In this document: piece after piece, positions 40,897 to 52,957 of the stretch
Layout of the letters: each line of letters opens with the position of its first letter
Numbering within the stretch: position 1 is the first letter of the stretch
Source: Conus ventricosus
Lineage: Eukaryota; Mollusca; Gastropoda; Neogastropoda; Conidae
Direction of reading: 5' to 3'
Length of the DNA stretch: 64,000 bases
Assembly (NCBI GenBank): GCA_018398815.1
Contig: CM031620.1
Coordinates: 67,048,698 to 67,112,697, forward strand
The notes under the pieces: generated by a model
What the model was told of the DNA's origin: nothing
Database searches by the model: none
Seen by the model: the letters and a program-made list of their open reading frames with translations, nothing else
Position numbers and translations under genes: made by a program

Positions 40897-40954
40897 CTGC
40901 AGGACAACACAGCAACAGACCCATCACCCAGGGGAATAAACATTGTCAGGGGGT

Positions 40955-41383
40955 GTACTGTATGTACAAACTATCGTTTGACTTATGTCGTTAACAGGGT
41001 TTGTAATGCATGTAAAAACCTATTATTTTGGTCATGTCATGAACAGGGTTGTAATGCATGTAAAAACCATTATTTTGGTCATGTCATGAACAGGGGTTGT
41101 AATGCATGTAAAAAACCTATTATTTTGGTCATGTCATGAACAGGGGTTTTAATGCATGTAAAAAACCTATTATTTTGGTCATGTCATTAACAGGGGTTGT
41201 GATGCACGTAAAAAACTATTATTCTGGTTATGTCATTAACATGGGTTGTAATGCATGTAAAAACCTATTATTTTAGTTATGTCAACAGCAGGGGTTGTGA
41301 TGCATGTAAAAAACTATTAGTTTGATTATGTAAATAGCAGGGGTCGTAATGCATGTACAAAGTATCATTTTGCGTATGTTTTG
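40955..41383. repeat. Minisatellite 1, about 49-bp unit
   Basis: About nine copies of a unit with core TAATGCATGTAAAAACC and TATTATTTTGGTCATGTCAT. Inner units are nearly identical and the outer ones diverged, as expected of unequal exchange. Confidence 0.95.
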
Positions 41384-41394
41384 GCATGACGCTT

Positions 41395-41735
41395 TTGAGC
41401 AACTATTTCTCCAAAGCCAAATACACATCAGTGTGCCCAGTGAACCTTTGTAGTAATTGTTTATCCAGAGCCAAATAGACACCAGTGTGCCCAGTGAACC
41501 TTTGTAGTAACTGTTTATCCAAAGCCAAATAGAATTTATCAGTGTGCCCAGTGAACTTTGTAGTAACTGTTTATCCAAAGCCAAATACACATCAGTGTGC
41601 CCAGTGAATTTGTAGTAACTGTTTATCCAAAGCCAAATAGACATCAGTGTGCCCAGTGAATTGGTAGTAAAATGTTTATCAAAGCCAAATAACATCATGT
41701 GCCCAGTGCACCTTGTAGTAAACAGCCTTCTCGTC
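41395..41735. repeat. Minisatellite 2, about 57-bp unit
   Basis: Six to seven copies with cores CCAAAGCCAAATA and CAGTGTGCCCAGTGAA. The 176-codon minus-strand frame through it is only the repeat read in frame (LWINSYYK-type segments), not a gene. Confidence 0.95.
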
Positions 41736-41884
41736 AAACGCAATGTCTGGCAGACCTGGTATTTACTTGTCCCCCCACACCCCTCATTCCACCTCCGTAC
41801 TTTGGATATCAACTTTACATCAAGAATGCTTTCTCTCCATCATGTTTTTCCTCATTAAAGATCAAATCAAATTTAACCAACAAT

Positions 41885-41891
41885 CCCCCCC

Positions 41892-41922
<31 letters not shown>

Positions 41923-41940
41923 AAAAAAAAAAAAAAAAAA
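41885..41940. repeat. C-run followed by A-run
   Basis: About 28 C then about 28 A. Either a homopolymer artefact or a poly(A) tail of a small retroposed fragment. Confidence 0.8.
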
Positions 41941-42117
41941 CCGCTCCCTGTAAGTTCAACAAATGGAAAATGAACCTTTTCATCATTTCAAACGTTACGT
42001 TGGTGACTGGACTTGTGTTTTTTCTCAATGGGTATATCACACTGGAATTTGAGAACATCAAGGTCCACAAACTTAATGATTGACCAGTCCTCATCCCGCC
42101 ATTTCAAAAAATGATAA

Positions 42118-42441
42118 AGATAACCAGCCAGAACATCTGAACGATGTAGCTAACCAGTGTACACAGAGGAACAGAGAACCAACCACAACATGTGAACGAT
42201 GTAGCTAACCAGTGTACACAGAGGAACAGATAACCAAACCACAAAAATCTGAACGATGTAGCTAACCAGTGTACACAGAGGAACAGATAACCAGCCAGAA
42301 CATCTGAACGATGTAGCTAACCAGTGTACACAGAGGAACAGATAACCAACCAAAAACATCTGAAACGATGTAGATAATTAGATAACCCAAAACCAGAAAC
42401 ATCTGAACGATGTAGCTAACCAGTGTAACAGAGGAACAGAG
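42118..42441. repeat. Minisatellite 3, about 56-bp unit
   Basis: Six copies with cores GAACGATGTAGCTAACCAG and TGTACACAGAGGAACAGA. One unit (about 42,370-42,400) is altered. Confidence 0.95.
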
Positions 42442-42827
42442 GTGGAACACGGGGATCTGGAAGCTTCAAAACGACGTGGACTGAGGGCTGAAAAGATGCA
42501 AACTTTGAAAAGAAACGAATGGAATTCCACCAGACCACACAAACAAATTTGTCTTGTAATGTCTGTGAAACTAATTCCGTTTTTTATTTTTTCTTTCTTT
42601 CTTTCTTTTTTAAACCGGGTAGCTGACAGTTGATCATTCCACTCTCGCTTTTATGGAACCACAAGAGTAGGGAGCGAGATAAATCATGGAAAGAAACATC
42701 CTGAAGAACCGGGGTTGACCGCCCAGCATTAAACAATATAATCACAGGTAACACAGGCAAACCTCTTCCGTGTATTCCCATAGCGACACATTGTCATGTT
42801 GCGAAGTCAGAGGTTCTAGTATAATAC

Positions 42828-42921
42828 CTGTTGAAGAGTAAGGACGTTTGCACGACTGTGGATCACTTCTCTCATCCAAAAAAACACTTTGCAGAGGGCT
42901 TTGCCCTGCTGTGACTACGAA
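42828..42921 (-). CDS. Candidate host exon
   Basis: On the minus strand a T-rich acceptor (CATTTTTTTTCAG) precedes 42,921 and a donor (CAACAG then GTATTA) follows 42,828. Only one frame is open across the 94 bp, giving FVVTAGQSPLQSVF then LDERSDPQSCKRPYSS. It is on the same strand as the 40,735-40,896 exon. It ends with one leftover base whereas that exon needs two, so they are not directly adjacent exons in these frames. Product unknown. Confidence 0.3.
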
Positions 42922-43464
42922 CTGAAAAAAAATGAACGAATCAACTGAGGAAATACTCATCAAAGTATAATGACGAATTAAAAGTAAAGGACCATTTTGT
43001 GTGATGCCTGTGTTCCACCCCTGTGACATGGGTGAACAAGGTTTCCTCTGTCTACTCCCCAGACATCCCCTGTTTTAATAACACTATGTAACCTCGCACA
43101 GGCTTGAATGGGTGAGGTGGTGTGTGTGTGTGTGAGGGGGGGGGGGGGTTGGTGCTGGGGTATTGAGGAGAGGAGGGAGGGGAGATGTTGCTTGGGGAGT
43201 GGCATTGGTTAGGGCGTTTCTGACAATGCAGGCATCCTTACACACCACCCTCCACCCCCACCAAAATCAATGAAAGGAAGAAAGAAGGAAAGTGAAAGAA
43301 ACCAACAAAGATGGGAAAGACAGGAATAAGAAAAGGCAAACTTTAAGTTGCGTAAGGAACAGACAATAAAACTATGCATGATGTCTGAGTTACATGAATA
43401 GCGAAGCCACTTTTTTTTCCTCTTACAATTGTAAGGTTATGTAAATATTTTATAAAAAATGATT

Positions 43465-43512
<48 letters not shown>

Positions 43513-44464
43513 TATAATATACTATTTATATATTTAAACTAATCAATTTCAAGGATAAGTCTGAGCACCATCCAGCAACTTACAGAGCAGCTTGGGTTGC
43601 AATGAATGAAGAAATATTACAATTATAACCAAAGCTCGCTCTTATGTCTTAGATTGAAGACAAGGGGGAGATAAGCATTCATATCTGCAGTGGCAGTTAA
43701 TATTGCATAACACAGTATGTGCTCAAGTGGTGGATGGGGAAAAAAATAAAATAAAATAAATCTTCACAAAATTTATTTAAAAAAGGCAGATCTACCAGAA
43801 GTAATCTGTTTGCATGTTTTCATCGCTTTGTAATCAGAGAAGGAAAGTTCTGTCACTGCAGCACTAAGGTGCCTATAATGTCTACTCACCAGCATTGACT
43901 GCTGAGGAGCTGTTCACTGCCGCAGTCAGCTGAGCTAGGTGATGTTAGGTAGAAATGCGCCTTTTTGTCACCCTGATGTTGCCCGACAGCCATGTCGTGT
44001 ACAAGGTGCTTGCGTCGAATTCCTGCTTGTCAAGTTGTTTTATCGCCTTCGTGACAACCTTGGCGATGCTCTTATTTTGGTCGCTAGTGAACTGAGTAGA
44101 GAGTACTGCCCACCTCCCCCAACAGATTTTACCTCACCCACCTAATGCGCATACTTGAGGCGGTGAAATGATGATGTCACATTCCCCATCAGCATGTATA
44201 GGGAAAATGGACAGATAGAGGGGAGCTGGGAAATGATGTTGGAGGGGTTTGGTGGTTCTGGGGGTTATTTATGTTATCCCAGTACTTCTATGAAACATCA
44301 TCTGCGAAATGACCATCATGGCATCAAGCCCAACTCGTTGATATCCCTCAGGGCCTGGAGACACTGGGACTGCGCCTTATCATCCCCAAATCACTCTCCG
44401 GACGGGGTGTACCTGCAGGCCTGAATGACAAGCTGTGAAAACTGTGCCTGCGTGGGATGAGGAC
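42922..44464. other. Host DNA, no gene recognised
   Basis: Contains a G-run after a TG tract (43,118-43,149) and an (AT)n tract at about 43,468-43,520. Short frames at 43,939-44,145 look protein-like in two registers but have no convincing splice sites or family resemblance. Confidence 0.4.
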
Positions 44465-44760
44465 TGAGATGATGCTGAGCTGATGGCTGTGATGAGTTGA
44501 TGGTTTGATGATGGCTGATGGCTGTGATGATGCGATGGCTGTGATGATGTTGATTGGCTGTGATGATGCTGATGGCTGTGATGATGCGGATGGCTGTGAT
44601 GATGCTGATGGCTGTGATGATCAGATGGCTGTGATATGTTGAGGGCTGTGATGACGCTGATTGCCTGTGAGAGTGCTGATGGCTGTGATGAAGTTGAGGC
44701 TTGTGAGATTTGATGGCTGTGATGGAATGCTGATGGCTGTGATGATGCTGATAACTGTTT
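44465..44760. repeat. GATGGCTGTGATGATGCT minisatellite
   Basis: Many copies of an 18-bp unit (GATGGCTGTGATGATGCT with 15-17-bp variants). The His/Gln/Ser-rich minus-strand frame across it is a repeat artefact. Confidence 0.93.
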
Positions 44761-44989
44761 GTGTTGATATGTTTCTGACAAGGAGCAGTCTCTCCCCAGA
44801 GATAGTTTCCACAGTTGTAAGGAATCGATTAAAGCAAAGAGGCGGAAGAAATGGGTTGTCTGAAGGAGATCAGGAACAATTGACCTGAATAAATGGGCTC
44901 CAGGCGTTCTCTGGAGCACTCCTGCCTGCAATAAAACCATCACCTCCCAATTGTTTGGTTTTCCTTTTCAATTCAACCATTTAGTCATT

Positions 44990-45082
44990 ATCAATCATCA
45001 CATCATCATCATCAACACAACACAACATCATTATCATCATCATACATTAACATTACGCGTTAGTATCATTATTATTATTATG

Positions 45083-45114
<32 letters not shown>

Positions 45115-45180
45115 CATCATTTCCATTATAACTGTCCATTATTATCAATCATCTTCTCTTCATCACCATCATGTATAGTT
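44990..45180. repeat. ATC/ATT trinucleotide repeats
   Basis: Interspersed (ATC)n, (CAT)n and (ATT)n tracts. Ile/His-rich translations are not genes. Confidence 0.9.
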
Positions 45181-45269
45181 GTATCTTTTTTATAGGGTTG
45201 TTGCATACTTTGGTTAATGCACAGCCCTAACAAAGCATCCCATCATGAAATGAACTGCTCCATGTTAAT

Positions 45270-45785
45270 ATATATTCAGCCTGACCGATCTGTATCGTAC
45301 CACCAACCAAGGATAACACCAGGCAGTTCACGTTCAATCCTCCCTGTGCCGATAAAAAAGTTCAGTTCAGCCCTGACCGACACCACCACCAAGGATAACA
45401 ACCGGGAGGTCAGTTTATGGCAATCCTCCCTGCCGTTAAAACGTTAGACCTGATCCGATCTGTATCTGTCATCACCAACCAAGAAATAACACCGGGCGGT
45501 CAGGTTCAATCCTCTCTGGCCGATACGTTCAGCCTGACCGACTGTATCTGTCCATCACCAACCAAGGATAACACCAGGCAGTCAGGTTCAGTCCTCTCTG
45601 TGCCGTTAAACGTTCAGCCTGACCGATCTGTATCTGTCATCACACCAACCAGGAAACACCAGGCAGTTCAGGTTCCGTCCTCTCTGTTCCGTGAAACGTT
45701 CAGCCTGACCGATCTGTCTCTGTCATCACCAACCAAGGATAACACCCGGGCAGTTCAGGTTCATCCTCTCTGTGCCGTCCAGTGA
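45270..45785. repeat. Minisatellite of about 86-bp unit
   Basis: Six copies with cores CAGCCTGACCGATCTGTATC, CACCAACCAAGGATAACACC and TCCTCTCTGTGCCGTTAAA, starting near 45,279, 45,366, 45,449, 45,530, 45,616 and 45,700. The second unit has lost about 8 bp. Confidence 0.93.
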
Positions 45786-45879
45786 TTGAGGCGATGCACG
45801 GGTATCTCTGCTGTCTCTGACGGCTGCTTGCTGCTACTCCAGTGCGTAAAACTCTCTTCGTGTCTGTGTCCTGTAATCT

Positions 45880-46065
45880 GTCTGTCTCTCTGTCCATCTG
45901 CCTGTCTCTCCTGTCTGTCTTTCTGGTCTGTCTCATTCACTCTCTCTCTCTCTCTCTCCTCTCCTCTCTCATCCTCTCTCTCATCTCCTCTCTCTCTCTC
46001 TCTTCTTCTTCTCTCTCCTCTCTCTCTCCTTCGCCACCCCCTCCCATTCTCTCTCTCCTCTCTCC
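45880..46065. repeat. CT-rich (TCTC)n tract
   Basis: Impure (CTCT)n and (TCTG)n microsatellite, homopyrimidine on this strand. Confidence 0.9.
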
Positions 46066-46524
46066 CATGGTTCTACTTGAGATATCTTTTTATTGCACTC
46101 TGAAAAAAAAAGCATTTCACATTGTTCCTTGATCTAAACGCGTCTCAGGTGTGACGTTCCAATCAAACGATCACTGTGTTGACGTGCATCTGGCTGACCC
46201 CATCACAGTTTTTATGTCCAGCGAGTTGTCATGTGTGTTTCAGCTCTTTTTACCAATGAGATTTACAAGTACAGCACAACATGTCCAATGATTCGATAGA
46301 TTGTGTTGTTGTAATATTTAAACCGAAATGGAAATGGGTTTTGCAATCAAATAGTGTCAGATTCGGAGAGCTATTTGAAAATGAAAAAGTACTGACATAT
46401 CAAACATCACTGTGGCTCTGGTTAGCCACATGTAAATACATAGGACCCAACACCATAATCAATGATTGCTCCGATTGGTCACACGTTATAAATAACTGAT
46501 AAAGGTTAACTGTTTTCTTTTAGA

Positions 46525-47925
46525 AAATATACTATTCACAAAAAGAAACGCAACAAATACTATTTTTGGAATATGATCACTATTTACATATTCCCAACAT
46601 GAATTGATGTTGAAAAAACTAATAGCAAATTGATTCATCACAGGCCTTTCTCTGCCATGTCAGTGTAACAAAGTTCACGCATGCCGTCGATAAAACACGT
46701 GCTGGTGGGCTTAAACTAGCGCTGTAAACTTGACTGTCGACGGATTTGCAGACGAAATGATCACCGTGCAAAGCACAGACACAAATACTCACAACACCTC
46801 AATAGCAGGGTATAAAAGGGGTTTGGCTTCATTGAAAAAATGAAACCAGAAACGAAAAGGAAAGAAATGCCAAATCTTGAAGAGCCAACAACAAGAAAAT
46901 GCATAGGCCGGTTCAGCCGGACAGAGTCAAGCGGCTGTTGCCATACATTTCAATGTGGCCAGAAGCACCATCATAGGAGGCTTTGAAACCGTTTTTGGAA
47001 ACGACGGGGTCAACAGCAGATCGACCTCGTTCAGGACGCCAAGTGCACAAACCCGAGCCCACGATCGCTAACATTTACGCTCCGCCATGTTCGGGATCGT
47101 TTCCTGTGTGTCTCCTCTACAGCCCAGGGCCGTCGCCTGCCCCACAGACTGTAAGCGGCAAACCGTAACGCAATCGTCTACATGCTTGGGGAATGAGGTG
47201 GCTCTCGAAGGGGAACCTATCCGAGGACCCGTATGACTCACGTCATCGCCAGGCCCTGCCTTTCAATGGTGCATGCAACATCTTTTCCCTGGGCCGTTAT
47301 CGTGAATGGAGACAGGTTTCATTCACAACAAACACATTTCCTGCTGCAAACGCCAATGACCAGAGGAGGAGGTCTATTGCAAATGAATGAACGCTATGCA
47401 CAGAACAGTGTTGATAGGCATCCCCCCTCATGAGGTGGAGGGTAATGGTATGGGAGCCATCAATTTCAGTGCAGAAGCCCCTAGTACTGGTCCAGGGACC
47501 CGACTATGCTCAGCGCTTCTTTGCAGAAATCCCCAGCCTCACTTCTTTCACTCCAGGTGCTCCTGGTTCCATATTTATGCATACAATGCTCGGCCACACT
47601 CAGCCCAGTTACCACGACATTTCCGGCTGGCCAACAACGTCAATCTCCTTCCCTGGCCCTCTAGTCACCGGATGTAAACCCAATAGAGCACATTTTGGAT
47701 AGTTGGATCGCCGAGTCCGTGCCCCGGTTAATGCCCCTACAAATGAGCAAGAGTTGTTCCAGGCTCTTCAGGGGGGAGTGGGACCCCTTTCCCACTGCGG
47801 TCACCGCTCGCGCGATCCCCCCCCGGCGACTTCAAGGGTGTACTGTGCACAGGGGGCAACACGCTACTGCGTTCGAAAGGTGTGAGCTCTTCTGTAATAC
47901 TTTTTGGCATGTTTTTTTTTCAACG
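46525..47925 (+). mobile_element. Tc1/mariner-type DNA transposon relic
   Basis: A left-end string CTATTCACAAAAAGAAACGC (about 46,531) resembles TIR sequences of Tc1-like elements. The plus strand carries a decayed transposase: an HTH region near 46,880-46,990 (HFNVARSTI), a central block, YNARPHSAQ (about 47,580), then SPDVNPIEHILD (about 47,665-47,700) in another frame, followed by a C-terminal helical segment. Tc1/mariner transposases use a DDE/D triad; the position normally DNARPH reads YNARPH, so the second catalytic Asp is lost. Several frameshifts. A matching right TIR is not clear because quality drops near 47,900. Non-autonomous or dead. Confidence 0.75.
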
Positions 47926-47929
47926 CAAA

Positions 47930-50100
47930 ATCAGTAACCCCTTTATGTTTTAATCATCCCCCACTTTAACCCGTTTTTTGCAGTTCCCTGAAAATGTAAA
48001 AATTTTTTAAAAATAGTAAAGGGCGGGTCCCCAATTGGTGTTGCTTTTTTTTTTGAACAGAAAAATGAAAAAAGAGAAACGTATTCTTTTGCCTTTCTAC
48101 CAAAGCTTTTGCTGATTTTGATATTTTTCATTGTCATGGTTTTAAAGTGTGTAGAATCTGTTTCCCCTTTTTTCCTTAAAAATCCCATGATATAATGGAA
48201 GGGCATCAAAAAAAACAGCAAGAACTCAAATTCGGTGCATTTTGTAGGCCCTTCTCTTTTTTCTTCATGAAATGACGGGTCACATTTTGGAAATTTAAAT
48301 TTAAGGGAATTATAAACAGATAAAGGTAAAAAATGTCAAAGCATTGTACACAGGGGGTGGGTTTTTCTGAGTTACAGGGGTTTTTTTTTTTTTCGGGAAA
48401 TGCTTGGTCCGGTACCATGGGGAACCTGTCTTTTTGTAACGTTTAAATATTAACCGTAAAATCAATGGTTAGTAAAAACGCGTGTGGGGGAGGGCTTCCC
48501 CTAAAACCAACGGGGTTTTGTAATGAAGGAACAAAAAGAAAAAGTAAAAAGTATTTGTTTAGTATGTGTTTTTCCCCAAGCGCTTAAAAGGGAAAGGATT
48601 CATGGAAATGGGTGGTTTTTAAAGGGGGTGAATTAATTCCCCTTTTCCCGTCTGATGTATTTTAAACGCTTTAAAAGCCAGGGAAAGATTGTTGATTATG
48701 AAAGATTGTAAAAATAACTGCTTGAAATTAAGCGAAAAATTCGGGTTTTTTCCCACCCAAAACGTGAAGTCCAAAAGAGCGGATTTGCTTTAAGGACTGG
48801 GGTAGTGTACACTTTAGTGCCCCAAACGTCTTTTTCTCACCCCCTGTCGGTTTTTTTTTTTTATTATTTTTCCCAAATTTCTTCAATCAGCACACATTCG
48901 TTTTGATGTCTGACCCCCGATGTGCACTTCGGCATTCTAGCAATGCGTTTGGGGGATGTACACATATTGCAGTAAAATATTAGATAACGACCCCATTTAA
49001 AATTACTTTTAAAGTGTGTGACATAATTGTTTGGTTGTGTGAAATCATCAAATGCGCTTGGTGTCCTTACCCACAGTGTACAGTGGAGATGTTTAACCCC
49101 GGGGGCGGGCCCGTTTTCCGTTTCAGAATGTCTTAAATTGGGGGTCAGACATATAGGTTTTAATGGGAAAAAAATGCTTTTTTGTGGTGTGGCGATTCCC
49201 CTTGCAAAGAGTGTAAATTTGACATTTTTCAATGCAAGTTACACCATGCCTTTTTTCCCCCAAAAAATCTGCTGATCTTGAGAGGGGGCGGCTTTATGTG
49301 TGTTGAAACCATTATCGGCAGGGTTTTTGAAGGGCTGCTGGTAGAAGTTCCACACGCTGTTTTACAGAAGCAACTGAGCACTGTTGCCCATTAACAAACC
49401 ACTGAGTGGACTGTGTGAGATGAAGGATTGGTTTACCGTTCAAACTATTGAAAAAAAGGGATGCAAATTTGTACTTGTGCAGTGGGGTAAAAAATTGATT
49501 GACGTGGGCGACAACCATTGTTTGATGCGTTTGAGGGTGAAAACTGCCTTTGGAAAAAAAGTAAAGAGAGAACTTTTCCCAAATTTGGGTGTGTTTTACT
49601 TCATGAAATAGCTGAAGGGTTTGTTTTTGATTACATTTTATTCCATCAGTGTGTGTTTTTGGCACAACTTGACATCCGACAGAGATTGGGAAAAATTTCT
49701 AGGATGTAGGGTAGTTATGCAAAAGTAAAATGTTGCGTGATTGATTGCTGAATTTTGTTAAACAGGGGTCTGGAACAATATGAAAAAATGTGCATACAGA
49801 ATTTTTGAAAAATTCTCATTACTTATCATAACTTCTGAGGGAATTTTATCTGTGAAAAGTCTGAAATCGTTTTAAGGCAAAGCCCCATTGTAAATTTCAA
49901 ATTAATTTTACTTATCGTTGCGGTAATTTTTGCTTACCTCTGTATTTATCTTTATGGTTTTCCCTCTTAAAGTTTCTTAATTTTATTCTTCCCCTTTAAA
50001 GGGTTTTGATATGTAGTTTGGGGCCCAAAATTTTATCATACCCCCAAATACATTTTGGGAAAAACGGGGGAAAAAGGGACCGTGCTTTGTTCTTCGTTGT
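47930..50100. other. Partly smeared host DNA, no gene recognised
   Basis: Moderate homopolymer smearing. Several frames of 70-120 codons exist on both strands but none resembles a protein family and none has clean splice sites. A 13-bp inverted match (ATGTCTGACCCCC near 48,906 and its complement near 49,140) is noted but not interpreted. Confidence 0.4.
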
Positions 50101-50114
50101 CTGGGGGGGTAGGG

Positions 50115-51495
50115 GTTTTCAATGGGGGGGGGGGGGGGGGGGGGGGAGGTTTTTCAGGAACAGCTTTGGTTGGACCCGTTTATCATGCATTAAAGAAAGT
50201 TTAATTGGGGGAGGGGGGGGTGTGGGGTTTTTTAGGAACAGCTTTGGGTTTGGGGCCCGTTTATCATGCATTAAAGAAATTTCATATGGGGGGAGGGGGG
50301 GGGGGGTAGGTTTTTACAGGAAACTTTTGGTTGGAGCCTGTTTACAGCATTAATGAAAGTTTACCCTATGGGGGGGGGGGGGGGGGTGTAGGTTTTACAG
50401 AAAAGTTTGGTTGGAGCCTTTTAATGCATTAATGAAAGTTACATTTTGGGGGGGGGGGGGGGGGGGGGGGTGTAGGTTTTACAGGAACAGCTTGGTTGGA
50501 GCCCGTTTATCATGCATTAATGAAATTTAAAATTTGGGGGGGGGGGGGGGGGTTTTTAGGTTTTACAGGAACGCTTTGGTTGGAGCCCGTTTATCATGCA
50601 TTAATAAAGTTTACATATGGGGGGGGGGGGGGGGGTTTTTACAGGAACATTTGGTTGGGGTGTTTTTTCATGCATTAATGAAAGTTTTTATATGGGGGGA
50701 GGGGGGGGGTGTAGGGTTTTTCAGGAACAGCTTTGGTTGGAGCATTTTTCATGCATTAATGAAAGTTTCTATGGGGGGAGGGGGGGGGGGGGGGGTATTT
50801 TTCAGGAACAGCTTTGGTTGGGCCTGTTTATCATGCATTAATGAAAGTTTAATAGGGGGGGGGGGGGGGGGGGGTGTAGGGTTTTTAAGGAACGTTTTTT
50901 TGGAGCCGTTTTTCAGCTTAAAGAAAGTTTACATTGGGAGGGGGGGGTGTTGGAAAGGGTTTTTCAGGAACATTTGGGTTTGGGCCTGTTTTCATGATTA
51001 ATGAAAGTTTCAATGGGGGGGGGGGGGGGGGTGTAGGTTTTCAGGAAAAGCTTTGGGTTTGGGGCCCTTTTACATGCTTAATGAAAATTTAAAAATTGGG
51101 GGGAGGGGGGGGGGGGGGGGGGGTTTTTGGTTTTACAGGAACGCTTTTGTTGGGGCCTGTTTTTCATGCATTTAAAAAAGTTTACATATGGAGGGGGTGT
51201 GTGGTGTAGGGTTTTTCAGGAAACTTTGGTTGGGCCTTTTTCATGCATTAAAGAAAGTTTAATATGGGGGGGGGGGGTGTGTGGAGGGTTTTTTAGGAAA
51301 ACCCTTTGGTTGGGCCTTTTATTGCATTAAAGAAGTTTACATTGGGGGGGGGGGGGGGGGTAGGTTTTCAGGGAAAAGCTTTGGTTGGGGCCGTTTATCA
51401 TGCATTAAAAGAAAAATTTACATATGGGGGGGGGGGGGTAGGTTTTACGAACAGCTTTGGTTGGAGCAATTTATCATGCTTTAAAGAAAGTTTCT
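50115..51495. repeat. Satellite array, about 81-bp unit with G-run
   Basis: About 17 tandem units. Each has a G-run of 8-25 bases, then GTAGGTTTTACAGGAACAGC, TTTGGTTGGAGCC, TTTATCATGCATTAATGAAAG. Unit spacing is about 75-90 bp. The array is cut off cleanly at about 51,495. G-run lengths vary and are likely inflated by sequencing error, but a G-run in every unit is itself consistent. Gly-rich translations are artefacts. Confidence 0.93.
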
Positions 51496-51812
51496 ATATC
51501 ACATTGTAGGGAATCACAAGTATTTCCAGATAATAGACAATGGGAAGAGATGCTCATTTAGGAACTATTCCTGATCAAGTATTGAAAACTTTACATATGC
51601 AGTAATACTTGTGATAATTTGGAAAACGTATGCATCACTTTAGACCACGTAGAACAGACAGAGAAGCCACTGCATGAGACACATCTTCTGCACAAGGATC
51701 ACCTCAGTGAGACCAAGTCCACCTCCAACAAAAGATGCATTCAACATCCATACGCAGAACAGTTCAATAATAAAACAAGATGCGAAGCATATAAACGTAC
51801 TCCCAGTTTTCC

Positions 51813-52655
51813 AAACCGCTTATAAATCGGCCCAAGTGCTTTGTGAGATAATAAATAAGGCAAAATAACGGTTTTTTAAAAGGTTATATTTAACCGATGT
51901 ACACTTTTGAAACTGGTATTTTAGTCCTCACTGGGCAAAAGCCTGTGCACATACAAAATTTCATCCAAATCGGATATGTCAATGAATAACGGTTTTAACG
52001 GTCCAGTTTTTTAAAAACACTACATGGAAGTGCCATTTATGTGTGATAACCTTCTTATATACAAAATTTCATTAAAACCCACCAATATATATTTAAAAAA
52101 ACGGCAAAATAACGGTTTAACGGTTATATAACTGATATACACTTTTGAAACTGGTATTTTAGTCCTCACAGGGCTAAAGCCTGTGCACATACCAAATTTC
52201 ATCCAAATCGGATAATGTCAAGAATAACGGTTTTTAACGGTCCAGATTTTTAAACACTACATGGAAGTGCCATTTATGTGTGATAACCTTTCTATATACA
52301 AAATTTCATTAAAACCACCAATATATATATATATATAAAAACCCGGCAAAATAACGGTTTAACGGTTATATAACTGATATACACTTTTGAAACTGGTATT
52401 TTAGTCCTCACTGGGCTAAAGCCTGTGTACATATCAAATTTCATCCAAATCGGACAATATGTCAAGAATTACGTCCCAAAATTTTTCATTAAAAATCTAC
52501 CTATATATATAAGAAATAACGGCAAAATAACGGTTTTTAATGGTTGTTTAATTATCCATTTTCAGAATCACATCACTTACTATGGACAAAGGCCCCGATT
52601 TGGCACGAGATCATCTAAACCGCTTATAAATTGGGCCAAGTACTTTCTGCGATAT
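51813..52655. repeat. About 242-bp tandem repeat between two copies of a short sequence
   Basis: Units starting GGCAAAATAACGG at about 51,860, 52,102, 52,344 and a stub at 52,519; the third is shortened. Each contains CACTTTTGAAACTGGTATTT, CAAATTTCATCCAAATCGG and ACACTACATGGAAGTGCC. The array lies between two copies of AAACCGCTTATAAAT-type sequence (51,813-51,848 and 52,617-52,655), so the whole may be one composite repeat. Confidence 0.9.
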
Positions 52656-52734
52656 TCCATAAAGAAGAAAAACCGTTATAGGCCGTTACAGCCGTTAGTA
52701 ACGGCTATAGGGGTAAACTAAAACATCGGGCATC

Positions 52735-52950
52735 ATCCATGGCCCATAATGAACATACCTACAAAGTTTCAGAAAGATCGGTCCAGTAGTTTTGTCTGGA
52801 GTGAGTGGAACATATTTTGACCATGGACACACAGACAGACAGACAGACAGACAGACAGAACCACAGACAGCATTTCTTCATTCCCATTCTAAAGTACTCC
52901 CTGTTCTATAAGAACTGGGAGTACAAAAAACAACAAACAAAAAAAAAAAC
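52735..52950 (+). repeat. Retroelement-like tail with (ACAG)n and A-rich end
   Basis: A conserved-looking segment (ACCTACAAAGTTTCAG then GATCGGTCCAGTAGTTTTG) followed by (ACAG)n at about 52,828-52,860 and an A-rich stretch at about 52,925-52,950. This layout is common for SINE or LINE 3' ends in marine invertebrates; the exact family is not identified. Confidence 0.5.
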
Positions 52951-52957
52951 CCAACGT

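Noticed and set aside
41282..41812. 176-codon minus-strand frame
   Set aside because: It is minisatellite 2 read in frame; repeat units vary in length and no protein resemblance is seen.
40955..42441. CRISPR-like array of repeats and spacers
   Set aside because: Units are contiguous tandem repeats without unique spacers, in animal DNA.
43939..44145. Protein-like frame (with a second hydrophobic frame overlapping it)
   Set aside because: Two registers look equally plausible, no convincing splice sites flank it, and no family is recognised.
44380..44943. 187-codon His/Gln/Ser-rich frame
   Set aside because: It is the GATGGCTGTGATGATGCT minisatellite read in reverse.
48906..49152. 13-bp inverted match ATGTCTGACCCCC as a possible MITE
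   Set aside because: The match does not extend, no target-site duplication is visible and the sequence is partly smeared.
50115..51495. CRISPR-like or coding interpretation of the G-run satellite
   Set aside because: The whole unit repeats with no unique spacers; Gly-rich frames shift with G-run length.
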